Source: Thermus sediminis (lineage in GTDB: Bacteria; Deinococcota; Deinococci; Deinococcales; Thermaceae). Taken from it: 64,000 nt of DNA. Of the stretch, positions 43,824 through 53,711 are shown in pieces; the first letter of the stretch is position 1; each line of letters opens with the position of its first letter. The position numbers and the translations under genes were made by a program. Where the stretch lies: positions 124,001-188,000 of the forward strand of contig NZ_QURO01000004.1 in NCBI RefSeq assembly GCF_003426945.1, written 5' to 3'. The notes below the pieces were generated by a model. That model did no database searches, was not told the origin of the DNA, and saw only the letters and a list, made by a program, of their open reading frames with translations.

Positions 43824-44879
43824 TTAGTTCCCCCTCTTGGGAGGGAAGTCCCCGTCCCCGTAACGGATAAAAGCGGGGATTTCGAAGTTGTAGGCGTCCG
43901 CATGGGCGGGGAAGTCCAGGGCCCGGGCCGGCCTGGGCACCACGGTGCTCTCCCCAAACCCGGCGGCGATCAGGATGACCCGAAGCTCGTCCTGGGCGCG
44001 GTCGTCGTAGGTGACCCCGTAGAGGATGTCCACGTCCTCGTGGCCTGTGGCCTCCCGCACCCTCTCCACCACCTCGGCCGCCTCCATGAGGGAGAGGTCC
44101 TCGGAACCCACCACGTTGAGGAGGAGGCGCTTGGCCCCTTCGATGGAGCGTTCCAGAAGGGGACTCGTGGTGGCGGTCTTGGCCGCCTCCTCCACCCGGT
44201 TCTCCCCGCGCCCGGCGCCGATGCCCATGAGCACCTGGCCTGCCCCCTCCAGGAGAGCCTTGACGTCGGCGAAGTCCACGTTGATGAGGCCCGGCAGGTT
44301 GATGACGTCGGTGATGCCCTTCACCCCATGGTAGAGGACCCGGTCGGCGATCAGGAAGGCATCCTTGAGGCTCATCTTCTTGTCCACGGCGGAGAGAAGG
44401 CGGTCGTTCTGCACCACCACCATGGCGTCCACCCGCTCCTTCAGGCGCCGGATACCCTCCTCCGCCGCCTTGAGGCGCTTGGGACCCTCAAAGCTAAAGG
44501 GGCGGGTCACCACGGCCACGGCCAGGGCCCCCAGGCGCTTGGCGATATCGGCCACGATGGGGGCGCTTCCTGTGCCCGTGCCGCCCCCCATCCCGGCGGT
44601 GATGAAGACCAGGTCCCCTCCCTCCAGGGCTTCGGCGATGAGGTCCTCGGCCTCGAGGGCCGCTTTTTCCCCGATCTCGGGGTTGGCCCCTGCCCCCAGG
44701 CCCCGGGTGAGCCGCTCCCCCAGCTGGATGCGGATGTCCGCCAGGCTTTTCGCCAACACCTGGGCGTCGGTGTTGGCGGCGATGAACTCCACCCCGTTTA
44801 GGCCTGCCTCGATCATACGGTTCACTGCGTTGTTCCCTGCGCCACCCAGCCCGACGACCTTGATGACTGCTCCTTCCAT
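43824..44879 (-). CDS. ftsZ: Cell-division GTPase FtsZ
   Basis: FtsZ polymerises into the division ring. The 351-residue protein has the nucleotide-binding [15 protein letters not shown] (about 8-22), the tubulin signature [10 protein letters not shown] (about 103), and the T7 loop [11 protein letters not shown]. The short C-terminal tail includes IPAFIRY, which binds FtsA. The linker before that tail is short. ATG 44879 was chosen over a long upstream extension that lies inside ftsA. FtsA ends 10 bases upstream. Confidence 0.97.
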   Translation of the reverse strand: MEGAVIKVVGLGGAGNNAVNRMIEAGLNGVEFIAANTDAQVLAKSLADIRIQLGERLTRGLGAGANPEIGEKAALEAEDLIAEALEGGDLVFITAGMGGGTGTGSAPIVADIAKRLGALAVAVVTRPFSFEGPKRLKAAEEGIRRLKERVDAMVVVQNDRLLSAVDKKMSLKDAFLIADRVLYHGVKGITDVINLPGLINVDFADVKALLEGAGQVLMGIGAGRGENRVEEAAKTATTSPLLERSIEGAKRLLLNVVGSEDLSLMEAAEVVERVREATGHEDVDILYGVTYDDRAQDELRVILIAAGFGESTVVPRPARALDFPAHADAYNFEIPAFIRYGDGDFPPKRGN

Positions 44880-44889
44880 GACCCCCTCC

Positions 44890-46134
44890 TCAAAATAGGT
44901 TGTTGATGATTTCCTTGATGCGGGCCCAGATGCCCGTGCCCTGCGCGCCTTCGTCCCGCTTCTCCCTCTTCTCCCGCCTCGGCCGGGGCACTGCGGGCCG
45001 GGCAGGTAGGGTGGCCCCGTAGCGCACCAGACCCACGGCGGTGGCGTGGGCGGGGGTGGCCACGACGTCCGTAAGGCCGGAGACCCCGTGGGGCCTGCCC
45101 AGGCGCACCGGCAGGCCATACTGCTGCCGGGCCAGGAGGTCAAAGCCCCGAAGGAGGGCCGTCCCCCCGGTGAGGACCACCCGGTTCACCTTGATCTCCA
45201 AAGGCCCCAGGGCCTCGTCCACGGACTGGCGGGCCAGGTGGAGGATCTCCCGCAGGCGGGGCCTGATGATGCGGGAAAGCTCCGGAGCGGGCACCTCCCC
45301 CAGAGAACCCCCTTCCTGGTTGATCTCCAGGACCAGCTCCGGGTCGGCCAGCTCGGGCAGGGCCGCCCCATACTTCTTCTTCACCCGCTCCGCCTCCTCA
45401 AAGGGGATTTTCAGGAGCTGGGCGATGTCCTGGGTCACGTGGTCCCCGCCCAGGGGTAGGACGGCCGAATGGGCCAAACGCCCTTCGCGGAAGACGGCCA
45501 CGTCCGTGGTTCCCCCGCCCACGTCCAGGAGGAGGAGGACCATGTGTTCCTCCTCTGGGCCTAGGGCCCCTAGGCCGCTGGCCAGGGTTTGGGCCACGAG
45601 GGCCTCGATCTCCAGCCCGGCCTCCTCCACCGCCCGGCGCAGGTTGGTGAGGGGCCCCCTCCCCGCGGCCACCAGGTGCACGTCCACCTCGAGGCGGACC
45701 CCCGCCATGCCCACGGGGTCCCGGATCCCCTCCTGCCCATCAATCTTGAACTCCAGGGGCAGGCTGTGGAGGAGCTCCAGCTCCCCGTCAAAGGGGTAGG
45801 CCTTGGCCTGCTCAATGGCCCTTTCCACGTCCCCCTCGGTGATGCTGTGGCCGCGGCGGATGGCGGCCAGGCCGTGGCTGGTCACGCTCTTGAGGTGGGG
45901 CCCTCCCACCCCTACCACCACCCGTTCCACCCTGACCCCGGCCACCCTTTCGGCCTGGTGGACGCTTTGGCGGATGGCCTCTGTGGTGCGCTCCAGGTTG
46001 ACCACCACCCCCCGCCTGAGGCCTTGGGAGGGTACGGTTCCCTCCCCGATGATGTCCAGAATCCCATCGGGGGCCAGCTCGCCGATCACGGTGGTGACCT
46101 TGCTGCTACCTACGTCCAGTCCAGCGATGATCAT
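44890..46134 (-). CDS. ftsA: Cell-division actin-like protein FtsA
   Basis: FtsA tethers FtsZ to the membrane. The 414-residue actin-fold ATPase begins [18 protein letters not shown], has the phosphate-2 motif [15 protein letters not shown] (about 200) and ATP-binding [13 protein letters not shown] (about 328). It ends in a basic stretch plus the amphipathic membrane-targeting helix [16 protein letters not shown] 46134 overlaps the ftsQ stop by 4 bases, which supports this start over one seven codons upstream. Confidence 0.96.
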   Translation of the reverse strand: MIIAGLDVGSSKVTTVIGELAPDGILDIIGEGTVPSQGLRRGVVVNLERTTEAIRQSVHQAERVAGVRVERVVVGVGGPHLKSVTSHGLAAIRRGHSITEGDVERAIEQAKAYPFDGELELLHSLPLEFKIDGQEGIRDPVGMAGVRLEVDVHLVAAGRGPLTNLRRAVEEAGLEIEALVAQTLASGLGALGPEEEHMVLLLLDVGGGTTDVAVFREGRLAHSAVLPLGGDHVTQDIAQLLKIPFEEAERVKKKYGAALPELADPELVLEINQEGGSLGEVPAPELSRIIRPRLREILHLARQSVDEALGPLEIKVNRVVLTGGTALLRGFDLLARQQYGLPVRLGRPHGVSGLTDVVATPAHATAVGLVRYGATLPARPAVPRPRREKREKRDEGAQGTGIWARIKEIINNLF

Positions 46135-46718
46135 GGGCCTACGCTCACCCCCCAAGGATACAGGTAAACCCGGCTCCCCAAAACTCGCTCCGCTTGGGCA
46201 TACTCTAGCAGAAGCCGTGCCTCTGGGGCGAAGAGGGTGCTTTCCCCAAGTTCCACCCAGAAGCCCGCTGGCGTGTAGCGGAGGGCCTTGGCCTCAGGGT
46301 AGGCCCAGGCCAGGTCGAGGAGGTCCTTTGTGGGCAAGGGGCCCTTACCCTCCACCCTAGGGCCCTCGGCCAGGGGGGCCCCTCCGGGAAGGAGGGTGCC
46401 GTCCTCCGCCAGGGCTGAGCCATCGGGGAGGGGGAGAAAGGGCCTACGCTCCCACAGGAGGAGGCGCACCACCCCCGGCCTTGGCTTTTCCAGGCGGGCC
46501 TCGGCGATCCAGGGGTCTTGGTGGAGGGGGGTGAGGCGGCTGGGGAAGACCCAGAGCCAGGCCTCCCCTGGGTGGAGGCGGGCCTTGGCCAGGACCTCCG
46601 CCTCCTTGAGGTGGTTGAGCCCCTCCACGGCCACCTCCTCCACGGGGAAGACGACCAGGCTGGCCACGTAGAGGGTGGCGAGGAGGAGGAAGGCCAGGAT
46701 CGCCCTCATAAAGGCCAT
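46131..46718 (-). CDS. ftsQ: Cell-division protein FtsQ
   Basis: This 195-residue bitopic protein has one N-terminal membrane helix (about 5-23) and a POTRA domain (FPVEEVAVEGLNHLKEAEV) followed by a beta domain, the FtsQ/DivIB layout. It is short for the family, as in other Thermus. A second ATG three codons in is a possible start. It is placed between murB (31-base gap) and ftsA (4-base overlap), the normal dcw position. Confidence 0.9.
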   Translation of the reverse strand: MAFMRAILAFLLLATLYVASLVVFPVEEVAVEGLNHLKEAEVLAKARLHPGEAWLWVFPSRLTPLHQDPWIAEARLEKPRPGVVRLLLWERRPFLPLPDGSALAEDGTLLPGGAPLAEGPRVEGKGPLPTKDLLDLAWAYPEAKALRYTPAGFWVELGESTLFAPEARLLLEYAQAERVLGSRVYLYPWGVSVGP

Positions 46719-46749
46719 TCTATCCCCCGGGCATGAAACGTTCGCGAAA

Positions 46750-47547
46750 TCATGGCCAGACCTCCCACTCCAGTTCCAAGGGAAGCTCCTCTTGAATGTG
46801 CCTGAGGAGCTCCAGCACCTCCTTGGCTGTGGCCTGGCCCAGGTTGACGATGAAGTTGCCGTGCTCTAGGGCCACCATGGCGTCTCCTACCCTCAGGCCC
46901 TTGAGGCCCCGCTCGTCTATGAGGCGGCCCGCGGACTGGCCTGGGGGGTTCTTGAAGGCGCAGCCGGCGCTCTTACGCTTGGGTTGGCCCTTCCTGGCGG
47001 CGTCCACCTCCTCCATCCGCCGCCTGATCTCCTCCAGGGGGCGCTCCCTTAGCCTCAGCCTCACCCGGGTCACGATGCCCCCCGGGGGGAGGCGGCTTTG
47101 TCGGTAGCCGAAGCCCAGCTCCCCCGGGGTGTAGAGGTGGAAGGCCCCCTCGTGGAAGATCTCCACCGCCTCCAGGGCGTCCGCCATCTCCCCGAAGCGG
47201 GTGCCCGCGTTCATCTTCACCGCGCCCCCCACCTGGGCGGGGATGCCCAGGAGGCCCTCGAGGCCAGAAAGCCCCGCCCTAGCTGCCTCCTGCACCAGGA
47301 GGGGGAGGAGAACCCCGGCCCCCACCCAGCCCCTCAGGTCATGCTCCTGGAACTCCCCGGAGAGGCGGATGACCCGCTCCGGGACCCCTTCGTCCAGGAC
47401 CAGGAGGTTGGAACCGTTGCCCAGGACCCGGTAGGGAGCCTCGGTGGCCCTCATGAGCTCCTCCCGGGTCTCCACGGTCCAAAGCTCCGCTGGGCCCCCT
47501 ACTCCCAGGGTGGTGTGGTCCTTGAGGAGAACGCGCTCAACCCTCAT
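46750..47547 (-). CDS. murB: UDP-N-acetylenolpyruvoylglucosamine reductase
   Basis: MurB reduces the enolpyruvyl group to make UDP-MurNAc, using FAD and NADPH. The 265-residue protein has the FAD-binding PYRVLGNGSNLLVLDEG (about 42), GLEGLLGIPAQVGGAVKMNAG (two parts of the domain, about 95), the catalytic Ser in KSAGCAFKNPPG (about 200), and a late Glu. It lacks the extra loop of type I enzymes (type II). ATG 47547 has a GGAGG site 8 bases upstream; it overlaps murC by 11 bases. Confidence 0.95.
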   Translation of the reverse strand: MRVERVLLKDHTTLGVGGPAELWTVETREELMRATEAPYRVLGNGSNLLVLDEGVPERVIRLSGEFQEHDLRGWVGAGVLLPLLVQEAARAGLSGLEGLLGIPAQVGGAVKMNAGTRFGEMADALEAVEIFHEGAFHLYTPGELGFGYRQSRLPPGGIVTRVRLRLRERPLEEIRRRMEEVDAARKGQPKRKSAGCAFKNPPGQSAGRLIDERGLKGLRVGDAMVALEHGNFIVNLGQATAKEVLELLRHIQEELPLELEWEVWP

Positions 47548-48877
47548 GGGCAAGCCTCCGGGCAAGCTCCGTCACGTCCCCAGCCCCCAGGGTGAGCCAG
47601 AGGTCCTCCGGTCTGGCCGTGGCCCGGGCGTAGGCCAGGGCTTCCTCCCCCTCCAGGAAGCGGGCGGCCACCCCTTTTTCCCTAAGGGCCTCAGCGATCC
47701 GGCGGCTTAGGGCCTCGGGGGAGACCTCCCCTTTTTCCCCGGCGGTGTAGACCGGCAGGACCACCACCTCCTGGGCCGGGGCCAGGGCCTCTGCGAACTC
47801 CCGCCATAGGGCCTGGGTGCGCAGGAGGCGGTGGGGCTGGAAGAGGACGCGGATCCGGCGGCCCAGGTAGCCCGCGGCCTCCAAGGTGGCCCGCACCTCC
47901 GTGGGGTGGTGGGCGTAGTCGTCCACCACCAAGGCTCCCTTCACCTCGCCCACCCTCTGGAAGCGCCGCCCCACCCCAGGGAAGCGGGCGAGGCCCCGCA
48001 GGATGGCCTCCGCCTCCAACCCGAAGGCCAGGGCGGCTAGGCCCGCGGCCAGGGCGTTTTGCACGTTGTGGGCCCCGGGTACCTGGAGGCTCGCCTGCCC
48101 CAGGGCCCGCCCCTTATGGACCAGGAGGAAGCGGCTTCCCGTGGGGCCAAGCTCCACCCTCTCTGCCCAAACCTCCCCGCCCTTCCCGAAGAGCCTTCGC
48201 CTGATTCCTTGGGAGAGTTCCATAAGAAAAGGGTCAAAAGCGGGGACCACCGCCACTCCCGCCCCTTCCAGGAAGCCTCGCATGGCCCATTTTAGCTCTT
48301 CCAGACTGCCGTGGTAGTTGGGAGCCCTTTGGCCCGGGGGGGCGATGTGGTCGGCCTCGAGGTTGGTGGCCACGGCCACCGAGACCCGCACCCCCTGGAA
48401 GAGGGGGTCCGACTCGTCCACCTCCGCCAGGCGGGGGCCCCCGCCATAGCGCGCGTTTCCGGGGAGGAGGCTGAGCTCTCCGCCCAGGAAGACCCAGGGG
48501 TCCAGGCCGGCTTCCAGGAGGATGCTGGCCAGCATCCCCGTGGTGGTGGTCTTGCCGTGGGTCCCCGTGACCCCTATGGAGGGCTTTCCCCCAAGCAGCC
48601 CCGCCAGGAGTTCCATCCGCCTGAGCACCCGGATGCCCCGGGCCCTGGCCGCCTCCACCTCCGGGTGGTCTAGGGGTATGGGGGTGGGGACGATGAGGGT
48701 ATCCTCGTCCCGGAGATGGTCGGGGTCGTGGCCGCGGTAGACGGGGATGCCCAGGGCCTCCGCCCTTCTGCCCGGGGCCAGATCGCACCCGGTGACCGCC
48801 ACCCCTTCAGCCAGGAGGAGGTGGGCCAGGGCGCTCATCCCCACCCCTTCCACGCCCATCACGTGCACGCGCTTCAT
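47537..48877 (-). CDS. murC: UDP-N-acetylmuramate-L-alanine ligase
   Basis: MurC adds L-Ala to UDP-MurNAc. The 446-residue Mur ligase has an N-terminal Rossmann domain (VHVMGVEGVGMSALAHLLLA), the ATP P-loop GVTGTHGKTTTTGML (about 107), the catalytic LAEVDESDP, the HNVQNALAA motif, and a C-terminal domain with VDDYAHHPTEV (about 316). ATG 48877 overlaps the murG stop by 4 bases. The frame extension into murG is a shadow. Confidence 0.96.
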   Translation of the reverse strand: MKRVHVMGVEGVGMSALAHLLLAEGVAVTGCDLAPGRRAEALGIPVYRGHDPDHLRDEDTLIVPTPIPLDHPEVEAARARGIRVLRRMELLAGLLGGKPSIGVTGTHGKTTTTGMLASILLEAGLDPWVFLGGELSLLPGNARYGGGPRLAEVDESDPLFQGVRVSVAVATNLEADHIAPPGQRAPNYHGSLEELKWAMRGFLEGAGVAVVPAFDPFLMELSQGIRRRLFGKGGEVWAERVELGPTGSRFLLVHKGRALGQASLQVPGAHNVQNALAAGLAALAFGLEAEAILRGLARFPGVGRRFQRVGEVKGALVVDDYAHHPTEVRATLEAAGYLGRRIRVLFQPHRLLRTQALWREFAEALAPAQEVVVLPVYTAGEKGEVSPEALSRRIAEALREKGVAARFLEGEEALAYARATARPEDLWLTLGAGDVTELARRLAHEG

Positions 48878-49893
48878 AAGAAACCCTCCAGCCAATCCGC
48901 GATCCTCCCCGCCGCCCCCTCGGGGGAAAGGCGGGCCATGGCCTCCTGGTAGGGGCCTGGGTTCCGCAGGATCCGCTCGATCTGCTCCGGCAGGGCCTCC
49001 CGCCGGGCCAGCTCTGCCCCCCCTGCCCGCTCGTAGGCCAGGGCGTTGGCCAGCTGGGCTCCCCCGTCCAGGCTGGGAGCCAGGGGGAAGAGGAGGGCAG
49101 GGAGGCGGTGGAAGGCGGCCTCGGCCAAGGTGCCGGCCCCGGCCCGGGAGAGGAGGAGGTCGGCGGCGCTCATGGCCAGGGGGGTTTCCAGGAAACCCGC
49201 CACCCGGTAGCCTTCCCCTTCCAGGTGGCGGAAGCGGCCAAGCCACCTCTCCCCCACCTGGTGGAGGACGGGGAGGCCCAGGGGCTTGAGGAGGGGGGGG
49301 AGGGTCTCGTTGAGCTCCAGGCTCCCCTGGCTTCCCCCCAGGACCAGGAGGAGGGGCTTCCCGGGGTCAAAGCCCAGCCTCCCCTTGGCCTCCGCCTTGG
49401 GGTAGCCCACCTCCCGCACGGGGTAGCCCAGGACCCGGGCCTTAGGGGAAAGCCTGGGGGAGAGGGCTATGGGCACGGAGAGGGCTAGCCCTTTGGCCAG
49501 GGGGGCGAGGAGGCGGAGGGCCAGGCCCAGCCTGGCGTTCTGCTCGTGGAGGAGGAGGGGAACCCCCTCGAGGGCCCCCACCAGGCTCCCCGGGAAGCCC
49601 GCGTACCCCCCGGTGGAAAGGATGGCCTTGGGGCGGACCTGCAGGAGGACCTTCCTGGCGGCGGAAAGGCCCCCCATGAGCTTCCAAGCTTGGCCAGGCC
49701 GGAAGCCGCTGCGGTCCAGCTTCCCTGCGGGGATGAGGGCGTGAGGCCAGGGGGTCTTGGGGAGGATCTGGGCCTCGAGGCCCCCCTCGGCCCCTAGGTA
49801 GAAGACCGGATGCCCCCGCCTGTGGAGCTCCTCGGCCACGGCCAGGGCGGGGAAGAGGTGCCCCCCCGTCCCCCCTCCGGTCAAGAGGACCAT
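48874..49893 (-). CDS. murG: Lipid II synthase MurG
   Basis: MurG transfers GlcNAc from UDP-GlcNAc to lipid I on the inner face of the membrane. The 339-residue GT-B protein has the N-terminal GGGTGGHLFPALAVAEEL (about 6-23), HEQNARLGLALR, and the C-terminal motif LVLGGSQGSLELNETL (about 180). SRAGAGTLAEAA (about 254) binds the nucleotide sugar. It overlaps ftsW by 13 bases. Confidence 0.96.
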   Translation of the reverse strand: MVLLTGGGTGGHLFPALAVAEELHRRGHPVFYLGAEGGLEAQILPKTPWPHALIPAGKLDRSGFRPGQAWKLMGGLSAARKVLLQVRPKAILSTGGYAGFPGSLVGALEGVPLLLHEQNARLGLALRLLAPLAKGLALSVPIALSPRLSPKARVLGYPVREVGYPKAEAKGRLGFDPGKPLLLVLGGSQGSLELNETLPPLLKPLGLPVLHQVGERWLGRFRHLEGEGYRVAGFLETPLAMSAADLLLSRAGAGTLAEAAFHRLPALLFPLAPSLDGGAQLANALAYERAGGAELARREALPEQIERILRNPGPYQEAMARLSPEGAAGRIADWLEGFL

Positions 49894-50939
49894 CTTCGCA
49901 CCTCCTTGGCCGCAGCCTCCCGGGAGAGGCGCATGAGGGCCCCCAAGGCCAAGCCCGAGACCAGAAGGGAGCTCCCCCCGTAGGAGACCAGGGGCAGGGG
50001 CATCCCGGTCACCGGCAGGAAGCCCACCGTGACCCCGATGTGCAAGGCGGCCTGGAGGGTGAGGTAGAGGGTGAGGCCCATGGCCACCAGGCTTCCGGGG
50101 CCTTGAAGCCTCAGGCAGATGGCCAACCCCTTGAGAAGGAGGAGGAGGTAGAGGAAGAGGACGATAAGCCCCCCCAACCAGCCCGTGGCGAAGACCACGC
50201 TGGCGAAGACCATGTCGTTGTGGGCCTCGGGTAGGTGGGGGAGGGTGCCTCCGGGCCCCTGGCCCAGGGGTCCGGCCAGGAGGAGGGCCTTTTGGGCCTG
50301 GACCACCTGGTAGGCGGCTTCCCTGGGGTTGGCCTCCCCCCGTAGGTAACTGAGGAAGCCGCTGAAGCGCTCGGAGACGTAGGCGAAGCGGCTTAGGTAG
50401 ACCCCGGAAAAGGGGGCGAGGACCAGGGTTCCCGCCAAGGCGATGGCGAAAAGCCGCCTCCAGGGCACCCCTGCCAGGATGAAGAGCAGGCTTCCCAAGG
50501 TGAGGAGGAAGAGGGCGGTGGCGAAGTCGGGCTGGACCAGGACCAGGCCCACGGCGCTCCCCACCAGGAAGGCCGGGCCCAGGATGGGGTTGTCGTTGCC
50601 CTTGCGGCCCACGAAGGAGGCCAGGTAGAAGACCAGGCTCAGCTTGGCCAACTCCGAGGGCTGGAAGGCCACGGGCCCCAGGTAGAACCAGCGCCGAACC
50701 CCTCCGGGCCCGTCCCCCAAGGCCAGGACCAGGACCAGGAGGAAGAGGGTGAAGAGGTGGAGGCCGAAGGCGTGGCGCAGGAGAAGCCTAGGGGAGAGGA
50801 GGACCCCCAGGGCCATGGCCAGGATGGCCGTCCCCACCCTGAGGATGTGGCTTCCCAGCAGTTCCGGCTCCGCCACCCCTACCCCTATGAGGCCGAAGGC
50901 CAGGAGGAGGAGGCCGGCTAGGAGGTAGACGGGGTCCAA
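49881..50939 (-). CDS. ftsW: SEDS peptidoglycan polymerase FtsW
   Basis: FtsW polymerises septal glycan strands with FtsI. The 352-residue protein has about ten membrane helices and the SEDS marks GVRRWFYLGPVAFQPSELAK (about 79-98), QPDFATALFL, and the late VTGMPLPLVSYGGSSLL (about 315). The start appears to be TTG 50939, 22 bases inside murD. The context argues for FtsW rather than RodA. Confidence 0.93.
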   Translation of the reverse strand: MDPVYLLAGLLLLAFGLIGVGVAEPELLGSHILRVGTAILAMALGVLLSPRLLLRHAFGLHLFTLFLLVLVLALGDGPGGVRRWFYLGPVAFQPSELAKLSLVFYLASFVGRKGNDNPILGPAFLVGSAVGLVLVQPDFATALFLLTLGSLLFILAGVPWRRLFAIALAGTLVLAPFSGVYLSRFAYVSERFSGFLSYLRGEANPREAAYQVVQAQKALLLAGPLGQGPGGTLPHLPEAHNDMVFASVVFATGWLGGLIVLFLYLLLLLKGLAICLRLQGPGSLVAMGLTLYLTLQAALHIGVTVGFLPVTGMPLPLVSYGGSSLLVSGLALGALMRLSREAAAKEVRRWSS

Positions 50940-52171
50940 GGCTCACCTCCCAAGGCGAAGACCGCTTCCCGGAAGGCCTGGGCGCGGTCCCGGTAGTTCC
51001 GGAACTGATCGAAGCTGGCGGCCAGGGGAGCCAGGAGGACGCTCCCCTCCTCCAGGCGCTTCAGAGCCTCAACCACCGCCTGCCTCATGGCCTCCCTTCC
51101 CTCCCTTTCCGGAATGGCCACCACCTCCACCCCTCCTCCCAGGGCCTCCGCCATCCTGGGCCCGTCCCGGCCGATGGCCAGGACCACCCGGACCCGGGGG
51201 AGGAGGGGCCTTAGGGCCTCGAGGTCCGCCCCCTTGTCCTCCCCCCCCAGGATCCAGGCGATGGGGGCGGGGGCGGCCTTAAGGGCCGCGGCCACCGAAG
51301 CGGTGCGGGTGGCGATGGAGTCGTCGATGAAGACCACGCTGCCCTTTTTGGCGAAGGCCTGGAACCGGTGGGGGGGCTCGGGGAGGGTCTGGAGGCTCTC
51401 CCTTAGGGCGGCCTCGTCCAAGGGCCTTCCCAGGAAGTCCAGGTAGGCCCGGGTGGCCTCCAGGGCCGCCCTGAGGTTCGTCTCCTTGGGGCTTTCCCCC
51501 GGGGTGAAGGGGTGGCGCCGGGCAGGGGAGAGGAGGGCGGCCTCCCGCACTTTGGGGTCTTGTTCGTTATAGACCAGGGCGTCCTCGGGGGTGAGGTTTT
51601 TGAGGAGGTTCAGCTTGGCGGCGTGGTAGGCCTCTAAACTCCCGTGCCGGTCCAGGTGGTCCACCCCGAGGTTCAGGAGGACGGCCACCCGGGGGCGGAA
51701 GGCGTGGATGCGCTCCAGCTGGAAGCTGGAAAGCTCGGCCACCGCCACCTCCGCCTCGTCCACCACGCTCACCAGGGGGGGATCCACGTTGCCCCCCTCC
51801 AGGGCCCTTACCCCCTGCCCCCTGAGGAGGTGGGCGGTGAAGAGGGTGGCGGTGGTCTTCCCCGCGGTGCCGGTGATGCCGATGATGGGCGTGGAGGAGA
51901 AGCGGAAGGCCAGCTCCGCCTCCCCCAGGACCAACGCCCCCCTTTCCCGCAGGGCCTCCAGGTTAGGGTGAGCCAGAGGCACCCCAGGGGCGGCCACCAC
52001 CTCCCGGTAGACCCCTTGGAGCTCAAAGTCGGGGGCAAAGCCCAAGGCGGTGGCCTGCACCACCTCCTCTTCCCTGGGCTGGTCGTCGTAGAAGCGGGCG
52101 GGAAGCCCCCGCTTCTTCAGGAAGCGGAGGACCCCAAGACCGCTGCGCCCCAGGCCATAGACCAGGATCAT
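50918..52171 (-). CDS. murD: UDP-N-acetylmuramoyl-L-alanine-D-glutamate ligase
   Basis: MurD adds D-Glu to UDP-MurNAc-L-Ala. The 417-residue Mur ligase begins ILVYGLGRSGLGVLRFL and has the ATP P-loop GITGTAGKTTATLF (about 98), LLNLGVDHLDRHGSLEAYHA, and the C-terminal VVFIDDSIATRTASVAAAL (about 276) and ILGGEDKGAD. ATG 52171 overlaps mraY by 4 bases. Confidence 0.96.
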   Translation of the reverse strand: MILVYGLGRSGLGVLRFLKKRGLPARFYDDQPREEEVVQATALGFAPDFELQGVYREVVAAPGVPLAHPNLEALRERGALVLGEAELAFRFSSTPIIGITGTAGKTTATLFTAHLLRGQGVRALEGGNVDPPLVSVVDEAEVAVAELSSFQLERIHAFRPRVAVLLNLGVDHLDRHGSLEAYHAAKLNLLKNLTPEDALVYNEQDPKVREAALLSPARRHPFTPGESPKETNLRAALEATRAYLDFLGRPLDEAALRESLQTLPEPPHRFQAFAKKGSVVFIDDSIATRTASVAAALKAAPAPIAWILGGEDKGADLEALRPLLPRVRVVLAIGRDGPRMAEALGGGVEVVAIPEREGREAMRQAVVEALKRLEEGSVLLAPLAASFDQFRNYRDRAQAFREAVFALGGEPWTPSTS

Positions 52172-53019
52172 AGGCTACCCCCAAAGGCCAAGGCCGTGGC
52201 CAAGGCGGTGAGGAGGGCGAAGCGGAAGACGATCTTGCCCTCCTCCCATCCGGATAGCTCCAGGTGGTGGTGCAGGGGGCTCATGCGAAGAAGCCTCCTC
52301 CCGGTGCGGCGGAAGTAGAGGACCTGGACCACCACCGAGAGCACCTCGAGGACCGGGACGATGGCCGCCAGGGGCAGAAGCCAAAGCTTGCCCGTGAGGA
52401 CGAAAAGCCCTGCCACCATGGCCCCCAGGGCCTGGCTCCCCGTGTCCCCCATAAAGACCTTGGCCCTGGGGGCGTTGTGCCAGAGGAAGCCCAGCACCCC
52501 CCCGAGGAGGGTCTGGGCGAAGGGGTAGGGGTAGAAGGGGAGGAGGAGAACGGCGACCACCGAGGCCAGCAGCCCGTCCAAGCCGTCGGTGAAGTTGAAG
52601 GCGTTGGCTGCCCCCACGAGCGCGAGGAGGATGAGGAGGACGTCCAGGAGGGGCCAGGGGGTGTAGGCCACCTGCTGCACGGCCCAGAGGGCGAAGACCA
52701 GGGCCATGAGGGTTTGCAGGGCCAGCTTCTCCCGGGCCCTAAGGGGCTTTCTGAAACTTCCCGAGAGATCGTCCAAAAGGCCCAGGAGGGCGAAGCCGAG
52801 GCCAAGAAGCCAAAGCCCCCAAAGGTCGTCCCTTCCCAGGGCCCAGTAGGCCAGGAAGGCGGCGAGGAGGAAGGCCACCCCGCCCATGCTGGGGGTGCCC
52901 TCCTTGGCCAGGTGGCTTTGGGGGCCGTCCTGGCGCACCCGCTTGCCCAGCCCCAGACCCTTCATGAAGGCGATCCAGACCGCGGTGAGAAACCAGGAGA
53001 GGATCAGGGCTAGGGCCAT
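52168..53019 (-). CDS. mraY: Phospho-N-acetylmuramoyl-pentapeptide transferase
   Basis: MraY attaches phospho-MurNAc-pentapeptide to undecaprenyl phosphate to form lipid I. The 283-residue, ten-helix protein has GTPSMGGVAFL (about 41), the catalytic Asp region LLGLLDDLSG (about 79), NAFNFTDGLDGLLA (about 139), VFMGDTGSQALG (about 188) and MSPLHHHLELSGW (about 243). It is shorter than the E. coli enzyme (360 residues) but retains every catalytic motif. Its start lies within the last 10 bases of the lipoprotein gene. Confidence 0.96.
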   Translation of the reverse strand: MALALILSWFLTAVWIAFMKGLGLGKRVRQDGPQSHLAKEGTPSMGGVAFLLAAFLAYWALGRDDLWGLWLLGLGFALLGLLDDLSGSFRKPLRAREKLALQTLMALVFALWAVQQVAYTPWPLLDVLLILLALVGAANAFNFTDGLDGLLASVVAVLLLPFYPYPFAQTLLGGVLGFLWHNAPRAKVFMGDTGSQALGAMVAGLFVLTGKLWLLPLAAIVPVLEVLSVVVQVLYFRRTGRRLLRMSPLHHHLELSGWEEGKIVFRFALLTALATALAFGGSL

Positions 53020-53711
53020 GCCGCCTCCTTGCAGTTGAGGACCTCCCCCGAGGGGGCTAGGTAGACCTTCTCCCCAAACACGGCGAAGTCCTCGGCCGCG
53101 CCCAGGGCCCTAAGCCCCTCGGGGCGCACCAGGTAGAGCCTGTCCAGAAGGGCCACCACCCCGCAAGCCCCCGCCTGGGCCTTGCGCGCCGGGCGGGGCA
53201 GGGGGAGGGCCAGGCCTTCGGGGTAGAAGTAGGCCTCCTCGCCCAAGGCCACCACCCCTCCTTCCCAGGCCACCACCTGGCGGAAGGCCCCGGGCCTGAG
53301 GCGGCTTCCCTCCCGGTGGAAGCCCCGGGGGTTGACGTAGTAAAGCCCCGTCTCCGAGAGCACCGCGTCCCAGGCGGGGTAGGGGTAGAGGGCGTCCTTT
53401 GTCCAGATGCCCCCGTCCAGGCCCACCACGGGCCTGGGGCTTGCCCGGAGGAAGCGGGGCACCCCGGGGAGGGGAAGGCTTTCCGGGAGGCCATCCCGGA
53501 AGACCAGGAGCTGGTAGGGATAGGCGGCGTAGAGGGCTCCTTCGTCCGCATCCAGGAAGAGGGGGGTTCCCGGGAGGGCCACCACAAACCGCCCCTCCAC
53601 CAGCCCCCCCCGGGCGAACCCCCCAGGGTAGGGGAGGAGGGGGGCGGGCCCCAGGAGGGGCGCGCACGAGGCCAGGAGACCTAGAGCGGCGAGGGGGGCT
53701 AGGCGTCCCAT
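53010..53711 (-). CDS. Putative lipoprotein inserted in the dcw cluster
   Basis: This 233-residue protein starts with a signal and lipobox (MGRLAPLAALGLLASC, modified Cys16). The mature chain is a series of short beta repeats with aromatic/glycine-rich turns (EGALYAAYPYQLLVFRDGLP, RPVVGLDGGIWTKDALYPYP, GVVALGEEAYFYPEG), reminiscent of a small beta-propeller. I know no family for it. It overlaps murF by 13 bases and mraY by 10, so it is an integral member of the operon. Its place suggests a role in envelope assembly or division at the cell surface. Confidence 0.75.
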   Translation of the reverse strand: MGRLAPLAALGLLASCAPLLGPAPLLPYPGGFARGGLVEGRFVVALPGTPLFLDADEGALYAAYPYQLLVFRDGLPESLPLPGVPRFLRASPRPVVGLDGGIWTKDALYPYPAWDAVLSETGLYYVNPRGFHREGSRLRPGAFRQVVAWEGGVVALGEEAYFYPEGLALPLPRPARKAQAGACGVVALLDRLYLVRPEGLRALGAAEDFAVFGEKVYLAPSGEVLNCKEAAWP

